Assembly (NCBI GenBank): GCA_910587035.1
Contig: CAJUMQ010000004.1
Span: 62,001-126,000 of the forward strand
Direction: 5' to 3'
DNA: 64,000 nt
Source of the DNA: an uncultured Desulfovibrio sp.
Lineage (GTDB): Bacteria; Desulfobacterota; Desulfovibrionia; Desulfovibrionales; Desulfovibrionaceae
In this document: in pieces, positions 43,725-52,477 of the stretch
Position numbering within the stretch: position 1 is the stretch's first letter
Layout of the letters: every line of letters begins with the position of its first letter
Notes under the pieces: model-generated
What the model was told of the DNA's origin: nothing
The model's database searches: none
Seen by the model: only the letters and a program-made list of their open reading frames with translations
Program-made: the position numbers and the translations under genes

Positions 43725-45817
43725 CAGGCCTCCACTTCCTGCTGAATTTCACCGCATGGCATGGCCAGGAGCCGCTTGCGCAGTTCCCGTATGCGATCCC
43801 TGATCTCGGCAGCCTGCTCAAATTCAAGATCCCGCGCAGCCTGGCGCATTTCCCTTTCAAGGGATGTAATAAGTTTGGCTGTCTCCTCTACCGTCAGTGG
43901 CGCCTCATCTGTCTGCCGTCCCTTGCGTTTGCCCCCCCTGGCTTTGCCTGGCTCATTGTCGACATACAGCGTATCCAGCGGCGATTCAAGGCTTTTGGTG
44001 GTGGATTTGGGGATGATGCCATGCTCGCTGTTCCATGCCGTCTGCTTGGCTCGACGTCTGGCGGTTTCATCAATGGCCGCCTGCATGGAGGCTGTGATGT
44101 TGTCCGCGTACATGATCACCTGGCCGTGCACATTTCTGGCAGCCCTGCCAAAGGTCTGGATAAGGGAGCGGGTGGAACGCAAAAAGCCCTCCTTGTCGGC
44201 GTCCAGTATGCAGACAAGGGAGACCTCGGGAATATCCAGCCCCTCGCGCAAAAGGTTTATGCCCACCAGAACGTCAAACTCGCCCAGCCGCAGGGCGCGG
44301 ATTATCTGGAGGCGCTCTAGCGTGTCTATGTCCGAATGCAGATAACGGGCCCTGACACCCATGTTGCAGCAATACTCGGTAAGATCCTCGGCCATTCTTT
44401 TGGTCAGGGTGGTGACGAGCACCTTTTCGCCAGCGGATATTCTGGCCCGGCATTCGGAGAGGAGATTCTCCATCTGCCCCTTGACGGGCCGCACTTCCAC
44501 CCGTGGGTCCACAAGACCCGTGGGCCTGATTATCTGTTCGGCCACTATGCCCTGGGCCTGATCCAGCTCAAACTTGCCAGGAGTTGCAGAGACATAGACC
44601 ACCTGATTGATCAGGCTGCTGAATTCGTTGAACTGCAGGGGCCGGTTGTCCAGAGCCGATGGCAGGCGAAAGCCGTAATCAACCAGTGTCTGCTTGCGGG
44701 AGCGATCCCCCTTGAACATGCCGCCAATCTGGGGCACCGTGATATGGGATTCGTCCACAAAGAGCAGAAAATCATGGGGAAAGTAATTGAGCAGGCAGGA
44801 TGGCGGCTCCCCCATCTTGCGGCCATCCAGATGGCGAGTGTAGTTTTCAATGCCATTGCAGTAGCCCAGGCTCTCCAGCATTTCCAGATCCAGCTGGGTG
44901 CGCTGCTCCAGCCTCTGGGCCTCCAGGAGTTTGCCGCCATCCTTAAATTCCACCAGCCTCTGCGCCAGTTCAGCTCTTATGTCGTTGGCCGCCCTTTGCA
45001 AATTCTCCTGCGCCGACACAAAATGGCTCGCCGGGTAGATGACAGTCTTGCCAATTTCGGACAGCACCTCTCCGGTGAGCGGATCAATTTCGCGCATTGT
45101 TTCAATTTCATCGCCAAAAAATTCAATCCGCAGAGCCCTTTCATGGTGATATGCCGGTATGATCTCCAGCGCATCTCCCCGCACCCGGAAGGTGCCCCGA
45201 TGGAAGTCGTAGTCGTTGCGCTCGTAATGCACTTCCACCAGGCGCGAGATGATATGCTCCATGGACACTTTTTGCCCTGTTTCAACGGGAATGACCAGCT
45301 TGGCATAATATTCCGGCGAGCCAAGGCCATAAATGCAGGAAACGCTGGCGACTATTATGACATCGCGGCGCGTCAACAGGGCATGGGTGGCCGCATGGCG
45401 CAATTTGTCGATATTGTCATTGATGTCGGAATCCTTTTCAATGTAGGTGTCCGAAGAAGGCACATAGGCCTCAGGCTGATAATAGTCATAGTAACTGACA
45501 AAATATTCCACAGCGTTTTTTGGAAAAAGGGCCCGGAATTCATTATATAGCTGTGCCGCCAGGGTCTTGTTGGGCGCAAGCACCAGGGTGGGTTTCTGGC
45601 AGGCTGCAATGACATTGGCCATGGTGAAGGTCTTGCCGGAACCTGTGACCCCAAGCAGAACTTGCGCTGGCACCCCGGCCTTTATATTATCCGCAAGGGT
45701 GGCGATTGCGCCAGGCTGATCGCCAGTGGGCTTGTAGCTGGTCACCAGCTCAAAGGGAATGGATGGGAAATCCACATCAAGCACATCAGGCTTGTTTTTG
45801 CCATCGTTTAAATGCAT
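43724..45817 (-). CDS. uvrB: Excinuclease ABC subunit B
   Basis: Damage-verification helicase of excision repair. 697 residues: Walker A GVTGSGKTFTMANVI (about 55), beta-hairpin region YYDYYQPEAYVPSSDTYIEKD, helicase motifs such as LLFVDESHITVPQIGGM and REGLDIPEVSLVCILDADKEGFLRS, and C-terminal UVR motif DLEFEQAAEIRDRIRELR that binds UvrC. A DEXX-like 'DESH' motif is as in other UvrBs. Its stop overlaps the ligA start by one base. The divergent neighbour starts 43 bases away, so both promoters share this short gap. Confidence 0.96.
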   Translation of the reverse strand: MHLNDGKNKPDVLDVDFPSIPFELVTSYKPTGDQPGAIATLADNIKAGVPAQVLLGVTGSGKTFTMANVIAACQKPTLVLAPNKTLAAQLYNEFRALFPKNAVEYFVSYYDYYQPEAYVPSSDTYIEKDSDINDNIDKLRHAATHALLTRRDVIIVASVSCIYGLGSPEYYAKLVIPVETGQKVSMEHIISRLVEVHYERNDYDFHRGTFRVRGDALEIIPAYHHERALRIEFFGDEIETMREIDPLTGEVLSEIGKTVIYPASHFVSAQENLQRAANDIRAELAQRLVEFKDGGKLLEAQRLEQRTQLDLEMLESLGYCNGIENYTRHLDGRKMGEPPSCLLNYFPHDFLLFVDESHITVPQIGGMFKGDRSRKQTLVDYGFRLPSALDNRPLQFNEFSSLINQVVYVSATPGKFELDQAQGIVAEQIIRPTGLVDPRVEVRPVKGQMENLLSECRARISAGEKVLVTTLTKRMAEDLTEYCCNMGVRARYLHSDIDTLERLQIIRALRLGEFDVLVGINLLREGLDIPEVSLVCILDADKEGFLRSTRSLIQTFGRAARNVHGQVIMYADNITASMQAAIDETARRRAKQTAWNSEHGIIPKSTTKSLESPLDTLYVDNEPGKARGGKRKGRQTDEAPLTVEETAKLITSLEREMRQAARDLEFEQAAEIRDRIRELRKRLLAMPCGEIQQEVEA

Positions 45818-45859
45818 TTTTGTACGCTACTCCCCTCTCGGGTTGCTGGAGGATTGACA

Positions 45860-46345
45860 ATGGAAACTGAGTTTATCAAGGCGGAGTCCGAAATCTGTCC
45901 CCGTATATATATCGCCTCGGCCATACTGAAAAACTTTCGGGGCCATCAGCAGGTGGACGCGCACATTTTTCGCCATGGCGCCAGCGCCGTGGAGATGGCG
46001 GCTTTGCGCGGCAAAAATCTTGTCGGCCCTCCGGACCCGGCCATGCCCGCGGAGATTCTCGCCGGCGCCACAGAAGATGCCGCCCTGGCCTGCATTCTTG
46101 AAGCTTTCACCAGGGAGGAGGCCGAGCAACTGGCTGCCTATCTGGGCGCCCGCTACGGGGAGCAAATCGAAAAACTCACCATATGCCCGCTGCAGCTGCC
46201 TGTTCCCCTGGGGCTTGGACCGATTGGCGCCATTCCGCAGACAGCAAAAGCAGGCTTTATAAATTTTGACACTGCCAGGGACTATGCGCTGCCATTTGCC
46301 ATCAAGGCATATTATGACCTGGAGCAGGCTCCTGGCAATATGTAG
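45860..46345 (+). CDS. Hypothetical protein
   Basis: 161 residues from ATG 45860, chosen for the GGAGG 7 bases before it. Acidic N terminus METEFIKAESEI, then RIYIASAILKNFRGHQQVDAHIF, a helical middle (LACILEAFTREEAEQLAAYLGARYGEQ) and a conserved-looking PLQLPVPLGLGPIGAIP loop. No signal peptide or membrane helix and no motif recognised. It ends with a short acidic tail. Divergent from uvrB, convergent with aat. A clean coding frame with no overlap supports it being real. Confidence 0.65.
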   Translation: METEFIKAESEICPRIYIASAILKNFRGHQQVDAHIFRHGASAVEMAALRGKNLVGPPDPAMPAEILAGATEDAALACILEAFTREEAEQLAAYLGARYGEQIEKLTICPLQLPVPLGLGPIGAIPQTAKAGFINFDTARDYALPFAIKAYYDLEQAPGNM

Positions 46346-46371
46346 GATGTGCCATTTGCAATATACATATG

Positions 46372-47226
46372 CTAATGGATAATCTGCCGCCATTTTTCCC
46401 CAAGCAGGCCAATGCTCCCAAGCCCGAACCATGGGCGCCAGGGGCAGATTTCGCCAGAACCGGGATGATAATCCCGTCTGGCAAGAGCCTCGCGCAACAT
46501 GGCCAGAAAACGCAGTCTGGGGACGGAGGCCGCACCCATGCGCAGCATGTGCGGAGTTTCCTGCTGGCAGTCAATAAATAAAAATTGCAGATTTTTTAAC
46601 AGGGCCACAAGAGCAGAAAGCGCGGCGCGGGAGGCCTCGGGCGCCAGATGAAACATGGATTCGCCAAAAAAGGCCCGTCCCATGGCGATGCCGTACAGGC
46701 CCCCGGCAAGGCTGCCACCATGCCAGGCTTCCACCGAATGGGCATAGCCAAGATTATGCAGACGCCCATAGGCATCCATCATGGCCGCAGTGATCCATGT
46801 GCCTGGCTGGCCCTGGCGCGGGGCTGCGCATGCGCGCATCACTGCTGCGAAATCACGGTTTATGGTCAGTTCAAAGGGGAGCCTGCGCAACTTTCTGCAG
46901 GTGGTGCGGGAAAGATGGAAATCATCCGGTTTTAGCAGGCAGCGTGGATCTGGCGACCACCAGAGAATTGGCTGTCCCGCGTTAAACCAGGGGAAAAGCC
47001 CGCGGCTATAGGCGCAAAGCAGGGTCTGCGGCTCAAGATCGCCGCCATGGGCCACAAGGCCATCCTGGCTGGCCAGGGCCGCATCGGGCATCCGGCCAGC
47101 CAGGGCGTCAAAACTGTTTATATCCGCTGGCAAGGCAATATCATTCCACCAGTTCGGCCTCCGGCTTTTTTTTGCCGGTCTGCGCTTTTGGCGGCCGCTG
47201 TGCCGGAACGACCTGAAGAGCGTCAT
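46372..47226 (-). CDS. aat: Leucyl/phenylalanyl-tRNA--protein transferase
   Basis: Adds Leu or Phe to N-terminal Arg/Lys to create N-degrons. 284 residues in the annotated form: LVAHGGDLEPQTLLCAYSRGLFPWFNAGQPILWWSPDPR is the family's core block (about 58-95), with YAHSVEAWHGGSLAGGLYGIAMGRAFFGESMF later. The ATG used lies 86 bases inside clpA; residues 1-30 (Arg/Lys-rich) look unlike other Aat proteins, and TTG 47133 would begin just before the conserved part. The true start is uncertain. Gene order clpS-clpA-aat is typical of N-degron genes. Confidence 0.9.
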   Translation of the reverse strand: MTLFRSFRHSGRQKRRPAKKSRRPNWWNDIALPADINSFDALAGRMPDAALASQDGLVAHGGDLEPQTLLCAYSRGLFPWFNAGQPILWWSPDPRCLLKPDDFHLSRTTCRKLRRLPFELTINRDFAAVMRACAAPRQGQPGTWITAAMMDAYGRLHNLGYAHSVEAWHGGSLAGGLYGIAMGRAFFGESMFHLAPEASRAALSALVALLKNLQFLFIDCQQETPHMLRMGAASVPRLRFLAMLREALARRDYHPGSGEICPWRPWFGLGSIGLLGEKWRQIIH

Positions 47227-49450
47227 TCCTTACAGTTACCTTCACCCTGCCGCCCTTCTTGAGGGCGCCAAAGAGCATCTCGCTGGCAAGGCTATCCTCG
47301 AGATCGGCGCGCAAAAGCCTCCTGAGCGGGCGAGCGCCCATGGCCGGATCAAAACCCTTTGCTGCAAGCCAGTGTCTGGCCTTGTCGGATACGGACATGT
47401 CAATCTTTTTGCGCGCCAGAGCAGATCTGATCTCGCCAAGAAACTTGTCCACAATGCGCAGCATCATGTCTTCAGTCAGGCTGTGGAATGGCACAAGCGC
47501 ATCCAGGCGATTTCGAAACTCCGGCGAGAACATGTTCTCCACCGCCTTCAACCCCTTTGCTGACGCCTCGTCAGTGCGGGACTGTCCAAAGCCAATGGAT
47601 GCCCTGGACATCTCAAAAGCACCGGCATTGGATGTCATGATGAGTATGACATTGGAAAAATCAGTCTTGCGGCCGGTGTTGTCCGTAAGCGTGCCATAAT
47701 CCATCACCTGCAGCAGAATATTGAAAATGTCGCCATGGGCCTTTTCAATCTCGTCCAGCAGGACAACAGAATATGGCGCCTTGCGCACAGCCTCCGTAAG
47801 CAGCCCTCCCTGATCAAAACCAACATATCCTGGCGGGGAGCCAATGAGGCGGGCCACGGAGTGCTTCTCCATGTACTCGCTCATGTCAAAACGGATAAAT
47901 TCCACGCCCATGATGCTGGCAAGGCTACGGGCGACCTCGGTCTTGCCAACTCCCGTGGGCCCGTAAAAGAGAAAGGAGCCAGCCGGGCGTCTCTCTGGCG
48001 AAAGGCCGGCGCGGGCGCGGAGAATGGCGCGCACTGTCATGGCAATGGCCTCGTCCTGGCCAAAAACCTGGCGCTGCAGATCCTTTTCCAGACTGGCAAG
48101 CCGCGCGCGCTCCCTGCCGGAGACAGTCTGCACGGGCACGCCGGCCATGCGGGCGACTATCCTCTCGACATCGGCTATGAGCACCTGGCTGTCTCCAGCT
48201 GTGCCCGGAGCATCCGGCTCACTGCGCAGACGCACGGAGGCGCCGCATTCATCCATCACATCAATGGCCTTGTCCGGCTGCAGGCGATCACGCACATGCC
48301 TGTTGGTGAGATCCACCATGGCCCGGATGACCGCCGGTCCATATTTCACATGATGGTGCTCGGCATAGCGGCTTTCCAGCCCCTTTAGTATGGCGATGCA
48401 ATCATCCATGCCCGGCTCGCGCAGATCGATCTTCTGAAAACGCCTGGCCAGGGCCCGATCCTTTTCCAGATGATTGCGAAACTCTTCATATGTGGTGGAG
48501 CCAATGCAGCGTATGTCGCCATTGGCCAGAGCCGGTTTTAGGAGATTGGATGCATCCATGGAGCCGCCACTGGTGGCGCCAGCGCCCACAATGGTGTGAA
48601 TTTCGTCAATAAACAGAATGGCGTCGCTGGTTTTTTTCAGCGCCTCCACTATGGATTTAAGACGGCCCTCAAAATCTCCGCGATAGCGGGTTCCAGCCAG
48701 GGCGGATCCCATGTCCAGGGAGAAGATGCGCGTATTGGCGAACATCTCCGGCACGCGGCCCTCGGCTATGCGCAGGGCAAGCCCCTCTGCCAGCGCAGTT
48801 TTGCCAACGCCAGGATCGCCCACAAAAAGGGGATTGTTCTTTCTGCGGCGGCAGAGCACCTCGATGGCCCTGTCCAGCTCGGCCTCCCTGCCCACCAGCG
48901 GGTCAATCCGGCCTTCCCTGGCGCGGGCAGTGAGGTCAATGGTAAACTCCGCAAGAGGATCGCCTTTGCCCTTGCTTTCCTCATCCTCAGTTTTGGTGGC
49001 TGTGCCCTCCTCTTCCTCATTATCCATGCCATGGGAAATATAGGAAAGAATGTTGACACGCTTTACTCCCTGGGCACGCAGGTAGTAGCTTGCGAATGTG
49101 CCAACCTCATCCATGATGGCAACCAGCAGATCGCCAAGATGCACAAGGTTGCGGCCAGCGGAACGCATATGCGTGAGGGCTCTTTCTATGACCCTGTGCA
49201 CGCCTTCTGTCTGGCCTATCTCTGATTTGGCATCCAGCGGGACGGCAGGCATTTCCGTACGGAAAAAGCCTTCCAGCTGATGGCGCAAAAGCCCCACGCC
49301 GGTGCCGCTGCCCTCAAGAATGGCGCGCCCACGTTCATTACGGCACATGGCATAAAGAATATGCTCCACCGTGACCAGATCATGTCTGCGGCGCATCGCC
49401 TCCATCGTGGCATCCCTGATTACTGTCTGCACGCCTTTGCTAAAATACAT
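47141..49450 (-). CDS. clpA: ATP-dependent protease ATPase subunit ClpA
   Basis: AAA+ unfoldase feeding ClpP. 769 residues from ATG 49450 (GAGGAGAAG 5-10 bases upstream; a GTG six codons earlier is an alternative). N domain with VTVEHILYAMC (about 26), first AAA module with GDPGVGKTALAEG (about 205) and LFIDEIHTIVGAG, second with FYGPTGVGKTEVARS (about 485) and VVLLDEIEKAHGDIFN, then the C-terminal D2 small domain with a Pro/Lys-rich tail ending KKKPEAELVE. A glutamate-rich linker (DNEEEEGTATKTEDEESKGKG) separates the N domain. Gene follows clpS after 80 bases. Confidence 0.94.
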   Translation of the reverse strand: MYFSKGVQTVIRDATMEAMRRRHDLVTVEHILYAMCRNERGRAILEGSGTGVGLLRHQLEGFFRTEMPAVPLDAKSEIGQTEGVHRVIERALTHMRSAGRNLVHLGDLLVAIMDEVGTFASYYLRAQGVKRVNILSYISHGMDNEEEEGTATKTEDEESKGKGDPLAEFTIDLTARAREGRIDPLVGREAELDRAIEVLCRRRKNNPLFVGDPGVGKTALAEGLALRIAEGRVPEMFANTRIFSLDMGSALAGTRYRGDFEGRLKSIVEALKKTSDAILFIDEIHTIVGAGATSGGSMDASNLLKPALANGDIRCIGSTTYEEFRNHLEKDRALARRFQKIDLREPGMDDCIAILKGLESRYAEHHHVKYGPAVIRAMVDLTNRHVRDRLQPDKAIDVMDECGASVRLRSEPDAPGTAGDSQVLIADVERIVARMAGVPVQTVSGRERARLASLEKDLQRQVFGQDEAIAMTVRAILRARAGLSPERRPAGSFLFYGPTGVGKTEVARSLASIMGVEFIRFDMSEYMEKHSVARLIGSPPGYVGFDQGGLLTEAVRKAPYSVVLLDEIEKAHGDIFNILLQVMDYGTLTDNTGRKTDFSNVILIMTSNAGAFEMSRASIGFGQSRTDEASAKGLKAVENMFSPEFRNRLDALVPFHSLTEDMMLRIVDKFLGEIRSALARKKIDMSVSDKARHWLAAKGFDPAMGARPLRRLLRADLEDSLASEMLFGALKKGGRVKVTVRNDALQVVPAQRPPKAQTGKKKPEAELVE

Positions 49451-49530
49451 ATTGCCACTTCTCCTCACCAGGCATTAAATCCCCTGCTATATATTATAAA
49501 ATTTCTTCCTTGTGTTGCCGGCACAAAAGC

Positions 49531-49848
49531 CTATTCCTTCTCCATGGTGCAAAGCAGGGGAAAACCGGCATCCTTCGCCGCCTGGCGCACCCTCGCCACC
49601 TTTGCCTCCGCTATCTCCCTGGTATAGACGCCGCACTGGCCAATGCCGGAATTATGCACCTTGAGCATTATGTCGGTGGCCTCCGGCAGGCTCTTGTTAA
49701 ATACATGGTGCAAAATGGCCACAACAAAATCCTGGGTGGTGTAATCATCATTATGCAGGAGCACCCTGTAGCGGGGTGGCTCCTTCACTTCCTGCTCATC
49801 TATGGTAATGCCTTCAACTTCCGCGACATCATAATCATTGTCAGGCAT
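49531..49848 (-). CDS. clpS: ATP-dependent Clp protease adaptor ClpS
   Basis: Recognises N-degron residues and delivers them to ClpAP. 105 residues; the flexible N terminus is followed by YRVLLHNDDYTTQDFVVAILHHVFNKS, with NDDYT lining the N-degron pocket and the conserved Asp-Asp, then the Met/Val-rich EATDIMLKVHNSGIGQCGVYTREIAEAK. It heads the clpS-clpA-aat unit. Confidence 0.95.
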   Translation of the reverse strand: MPDNDYDVAEVEGITIDEQEVKEPPRYRVLLHNDDYTTQDFVVAILHHVFNKSLPEATDIMLKVHNSGIGQCGVYTREIAEAKVARVRQAAKDAGFPLLCTMEKE

Positions 49849-49881
49849 GATTAAGCTCCATTGATAAAAATTACCGCTTGC

Positions 49882-49897
49882 TGCCGCTCTTGCGGCA
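49882..49897 (-). promoter_or_regulatory. Hairpin between the CYTH gene and clpS
   Basis: Stem TGCCGC / GCGGCA with loop TCTT, in the 141-base gap between two minus-strand genes. On the minus strand a T run (TAATTTTTATC) begins 9 bases after the second arm, so it may be a weak terminator of the radA-CYTH unit or part of the clpS leader. Confidence 0.4.
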
Positions 49898-49989
49898 TCA
49901 GCCCGCGCCTGAAGGTTAAGGTGGAAAGGGGGATGTAAACCGGACAGTCTGCCCCAGGGCGGCTGGTGGTTTGCTGGGCGGATGCGCGG

Positions 49990-50640
49990 CTAATCCGCGG
50001 CAATGCCAAACTGCAGCATCAGGGCATGCCTGCGCGCTTTGGGAAAAACAAAATCAAGAGCTGGCATGAGGCCTTTCTCCCTGCGCCATGCCGTATGAAG
50101 ATAATGATAACTTTTTATGCTTGTTTCGAGTTTGTCAAGACCCAACAGCAATGCAGCCGCATCTATGGCGGCAGGCTCGCCCTCTATTTCCACAGCTTCA
50201 CAAAATGGCAGAATGTCCAGATCGACATTCACTGAGGCCTGGCGTCCATCTTCATTCCGCAAAGATAGATGCAAAATCCATGCCTCTCTAAATTTTTCAT
50301 AATGCGCCACTGGGCCAAAACCAAGGCGCGGCAATATCATGGCCATGATTCCGCAATCATCGAGAGCCAGCTCAAGCTCCTCCCTTGTCTTGAACCTGTC
50401 CTCCCCTGCTGCCTCTGCCACAGGAGCCTTGTAGGTAAGGCGGCATGCCTTTTTGCCTGGCCATTGCTGCGATCTCAGGCGCAAAAGCTCGCCCCTGGCC
50501 ACAAGGGCATGGTCCACGGTGTCAAAAACCACATTGCTCTCAAAATGGACGCCACCACTGACTGCCCCAAAATTCTCAAGCCGTTGGCGCACATCGGAGA
50601 GGCAGGGATGAAGATATTTTCTTTCAATTTCCAGATTCAT
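49990..50640 (-). CDS. CYTH-domain protein (class IV adenylate cyclase / triphosphatase type)
   Basis: 216 residues forming a triphosphate-tunnel metalloenzyme. N-terminal EIERK (ExExK signature) at residues 4-8, then alternating strands with Arg/Lys and acidic residues: GELLRLRSQQ, ACRLTYKAP, FKTREELE, FREAWILHL, VNVDLDILPFCEAVEIEGE. The Arg/Glu pattern is fully kept, so it should bind a triphosphate; class IV cyclase, thiamine triphosphatase or polyphosphatase activity cannot be told apart by sequence. Translationally coupled to radA (ATGA overlap). Confidence 0.85.
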   Translation of the reverse strand: MNLEIERKYLHPCLSDVRQRLENFGAVSGGVHFESNVVFDTVDHALVARGELLRLRSQQWPGKKACRLTYKAPVAEAAGEDRFKTREELELALDDCGIMAMILPRLGFGPVAHYEKFREAWILHLSLRNEDGRQASVNVDLDILPFCEAVEIEGEPAAIDAAALLLGLDKLETSIKSYHYLHTAWRREKGLMPALDFVFPKARRHALMLQFGIAAD

Positions 50641-51998
50641 TTTGTCTGGCTCTTCTGTTTGCGAAAAAGCACCCTCTGCAGTTCCATTATGTCCCTGACG
50701 CCGCTGCCGCCAGCGCCGGCCCTGGATGCAGGTGGGCAGACGATGGGCGAAAAACCAAGTTTTGACGCCTGCGAAAAACGCTGCTCATGCGCTGCCACAG
50801 GCCTGATCTGGCCATTGAGGTCAACCTCGCCCCAGAATATGCTTTTCTCGGGCAGGGGATAGTCATAGTAGGATGATAGCACGGCTGCCACAATCGCCAG
50901 ATCCGTGCCAGGCTCCTGCAGGCGGATTCCTCCGCCCACCTTGGCGTATATGTCCACCTGGCCGAAATTGAGCTTGAGGCGTTTTTCCAGAACCGCCAGC
51001 AGCAGATGCAGCCTGTTCACATCAAAACCAAGGGCCGTGCGCCTGGGGATGTTGAGAAAAGTGCGCGAAACAAGGGCCTGAACCTCAACAGCCAGAGGCC
51101 TGTGTCCATCCACCCCCATGACCAGTGCCGTTCCAGAAAGGGAGGTGTCCCGCTGATCCAGAAAAAATGTGGATGGATCATCAATTACTTCAAGCCCCTG
51201 ACGGCGCATGCGAAAGACAAGCAGTTCCTCGTTGGGGCCAAAACGGTTTTTCAGCACACGCAGCATGCGGAACATCTGGCGCCTGTCGCCTTCAAGGGAA
51301 ATTACCGTGTCCACCATATGCTCAAGCAATCTGGGCCCGGCAAGAGCTCCATCCTTGGTAACATGACCCACAAGCACAAGGGTTATGCCAAGATTGCGGC
51401 AGGCCTCGGCAAGGGTTGTGGCCACAGCCCGCACCTGGCCCACATTGCCGGGCAGGCCTTCCGCGTCCTGGCTGGCAAGTGTCTGGACGGAATCCGCAAT
51501 CAGTAGCCTGGGCCGGGTTTTTTCAAGGGCCGAGACTATATCTTCGGCGCTGCCTGTGGACAGGGCCAGCAAATCGGGATGCAGGGCGCCAAGGCGCTCC
51601 CCGCGCGCCCGAATCTGGTGCAGGCTTTCCTCGCCGCTGGCATACAGGGCCCTGTTGCCATCCCTGGCCACGGCGCCGGCAATTTGCAAAAGCAGCGTGG
51701 ATTTGCCAATGCCAGGCTCGCCGCCAATGAGAATGGCGGAACCCGGCACCAGGCCGGAGCCAAGAATTTTGTCCAGGGCATCAATGCCGCAGGGGTAGGG
51801 CTCGTGGCCGGCATCGGGCACATTGGCCAGAATGACAGGCATGTCCCTGTCATGCCTGGCGCCAGGGGCCGTATTTTTTTTGGCTTCCACCCTGGCCTCA
51901 AGCGTATTCCACTCATGACAGGATGGGCACTGCCCCAGCCACTGGAATGTCTGTGCCCCGCATACGGAGCAGCGGTATGTCTCCCTTGTCTTTGCCAT
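50637..51998 (-). CDS. radA: DNA repair protein RadA
   Basis: RecA-like ATPase that drives branch migration in recombination repair. 453 residues: N-terminal zinc ribbon YRCSVCGAQTFQWLGQCPSCHEW, Walker A GGEPGIGKSTLL (about 93), the family-specific KNRFGPNEE motif (about 255) and a C-terminal Lon-like domain. Length typical. It starts the unit whose next gene is the CYTH protein. Confidence 0.95.
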   Translation of the reverse strand: MAKTRETYRCSVCGAQTFQWLGQCPSCHEWNTLEARVEAKKNTAPGARHDRDMPVILANVPDAGHEPYPCGIDALDKILGSGLVPGSAILIGGEPGIGKSTLLLQIAGAVARDGNRALYASGEESLHQIRARGERLGALHPDLLALSTGSAEDIVSALEKTRPRLLIADSVQTLASQDAEGLPGNVGQVRAVATTLAEACRNLGITLVLVGHVTKDGALAGPRLLEHMVDTVISLEGDRRQMFRMLRVLKNRFGPNEELLVFRMRRQGLEVIDDPSTFFLDQRDTSLSGTALVMGVDGHRPLAVEVQALVSRTFLNIPRRTALGFDVNRLHLLLAVLEKRLKLNFGQVDIYAKVGGGIRLQEPGTDLAIVAAVLSSYYDYPLPEKSIFWGEVDLNGQIRPVAAHEQRFSQASKLGFSPIVCPPASRAGAGGSGVRDIMELQRVLFRKQKSQTK

Positions 51999-52477
51999 AA
52001 TATTATGGGCTAAATATAAAACCTGATTTCATTATGGCAAGCTACGCAGCCACTCCAGGTGTGGACGGGAATGATTTTCCGGGCGGCACTTGACGAAAGG
52101 CCCCAAATGAGGCCAAATTCAAAGGGAATATATATAACAATGATATTATGGCCGGATATGGCCGGGAATCCCGGCAGTGACGCAATGAGGCCGGAGTGGG
52201 AGGCGGGCCGCCATGGCTGGCTGGCATGCCATAGGCCCGTGGTTTTGACCGCATCCCCTTTTTATATGTTTCTTATCTGATTTTCATGTTGAAATTCAAA
52301 CATTTCAATGTGGGGGGTCGCAGTCAAAAATCGTGGTTTTTGACTGCATAACGCGCCTTGAGGGCCGTGCAGGCAAAAAAGTTCTTTCTGCAATTTTAGT
52401 ATTCGGGCATGGCACAGTCTGGGGCTGTGGCCTGTTATGGATTAACGCTAAATCCTGATTCATCAAAAGGAGGTTCC
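51999..52477. other. Long gap between radA and glpA, with one hairpin
   Basis: 479 bases. The one clear element is the perfect 11-bp stem GCAGTCAAAAA / TTTTTGACTGC (52320-52330 and 52337-52347) with loop TCGTGG. It resembles the fourth hairpin of the R2 element (A run, CGTGG, T run) and is followed like it by ACGC. No T run follows, so it is unlikely to be a terminator; a leader role for glpABC is possible. The rest holds no gene. An open frame at 52059-52280 has no protein-like features. No catabolite-repression or GlpR-type operator was recognised. Confidence 0.5.

Noticed and set aside
44336..45550. 404-codon open frame opposite uvrB
   Set aside because: Same explanation: shadow of uvrB, no motif.
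52059..52280. 73-codon frame between radA and glpA
   Set aside because: No protein features or ribosome-binding site.
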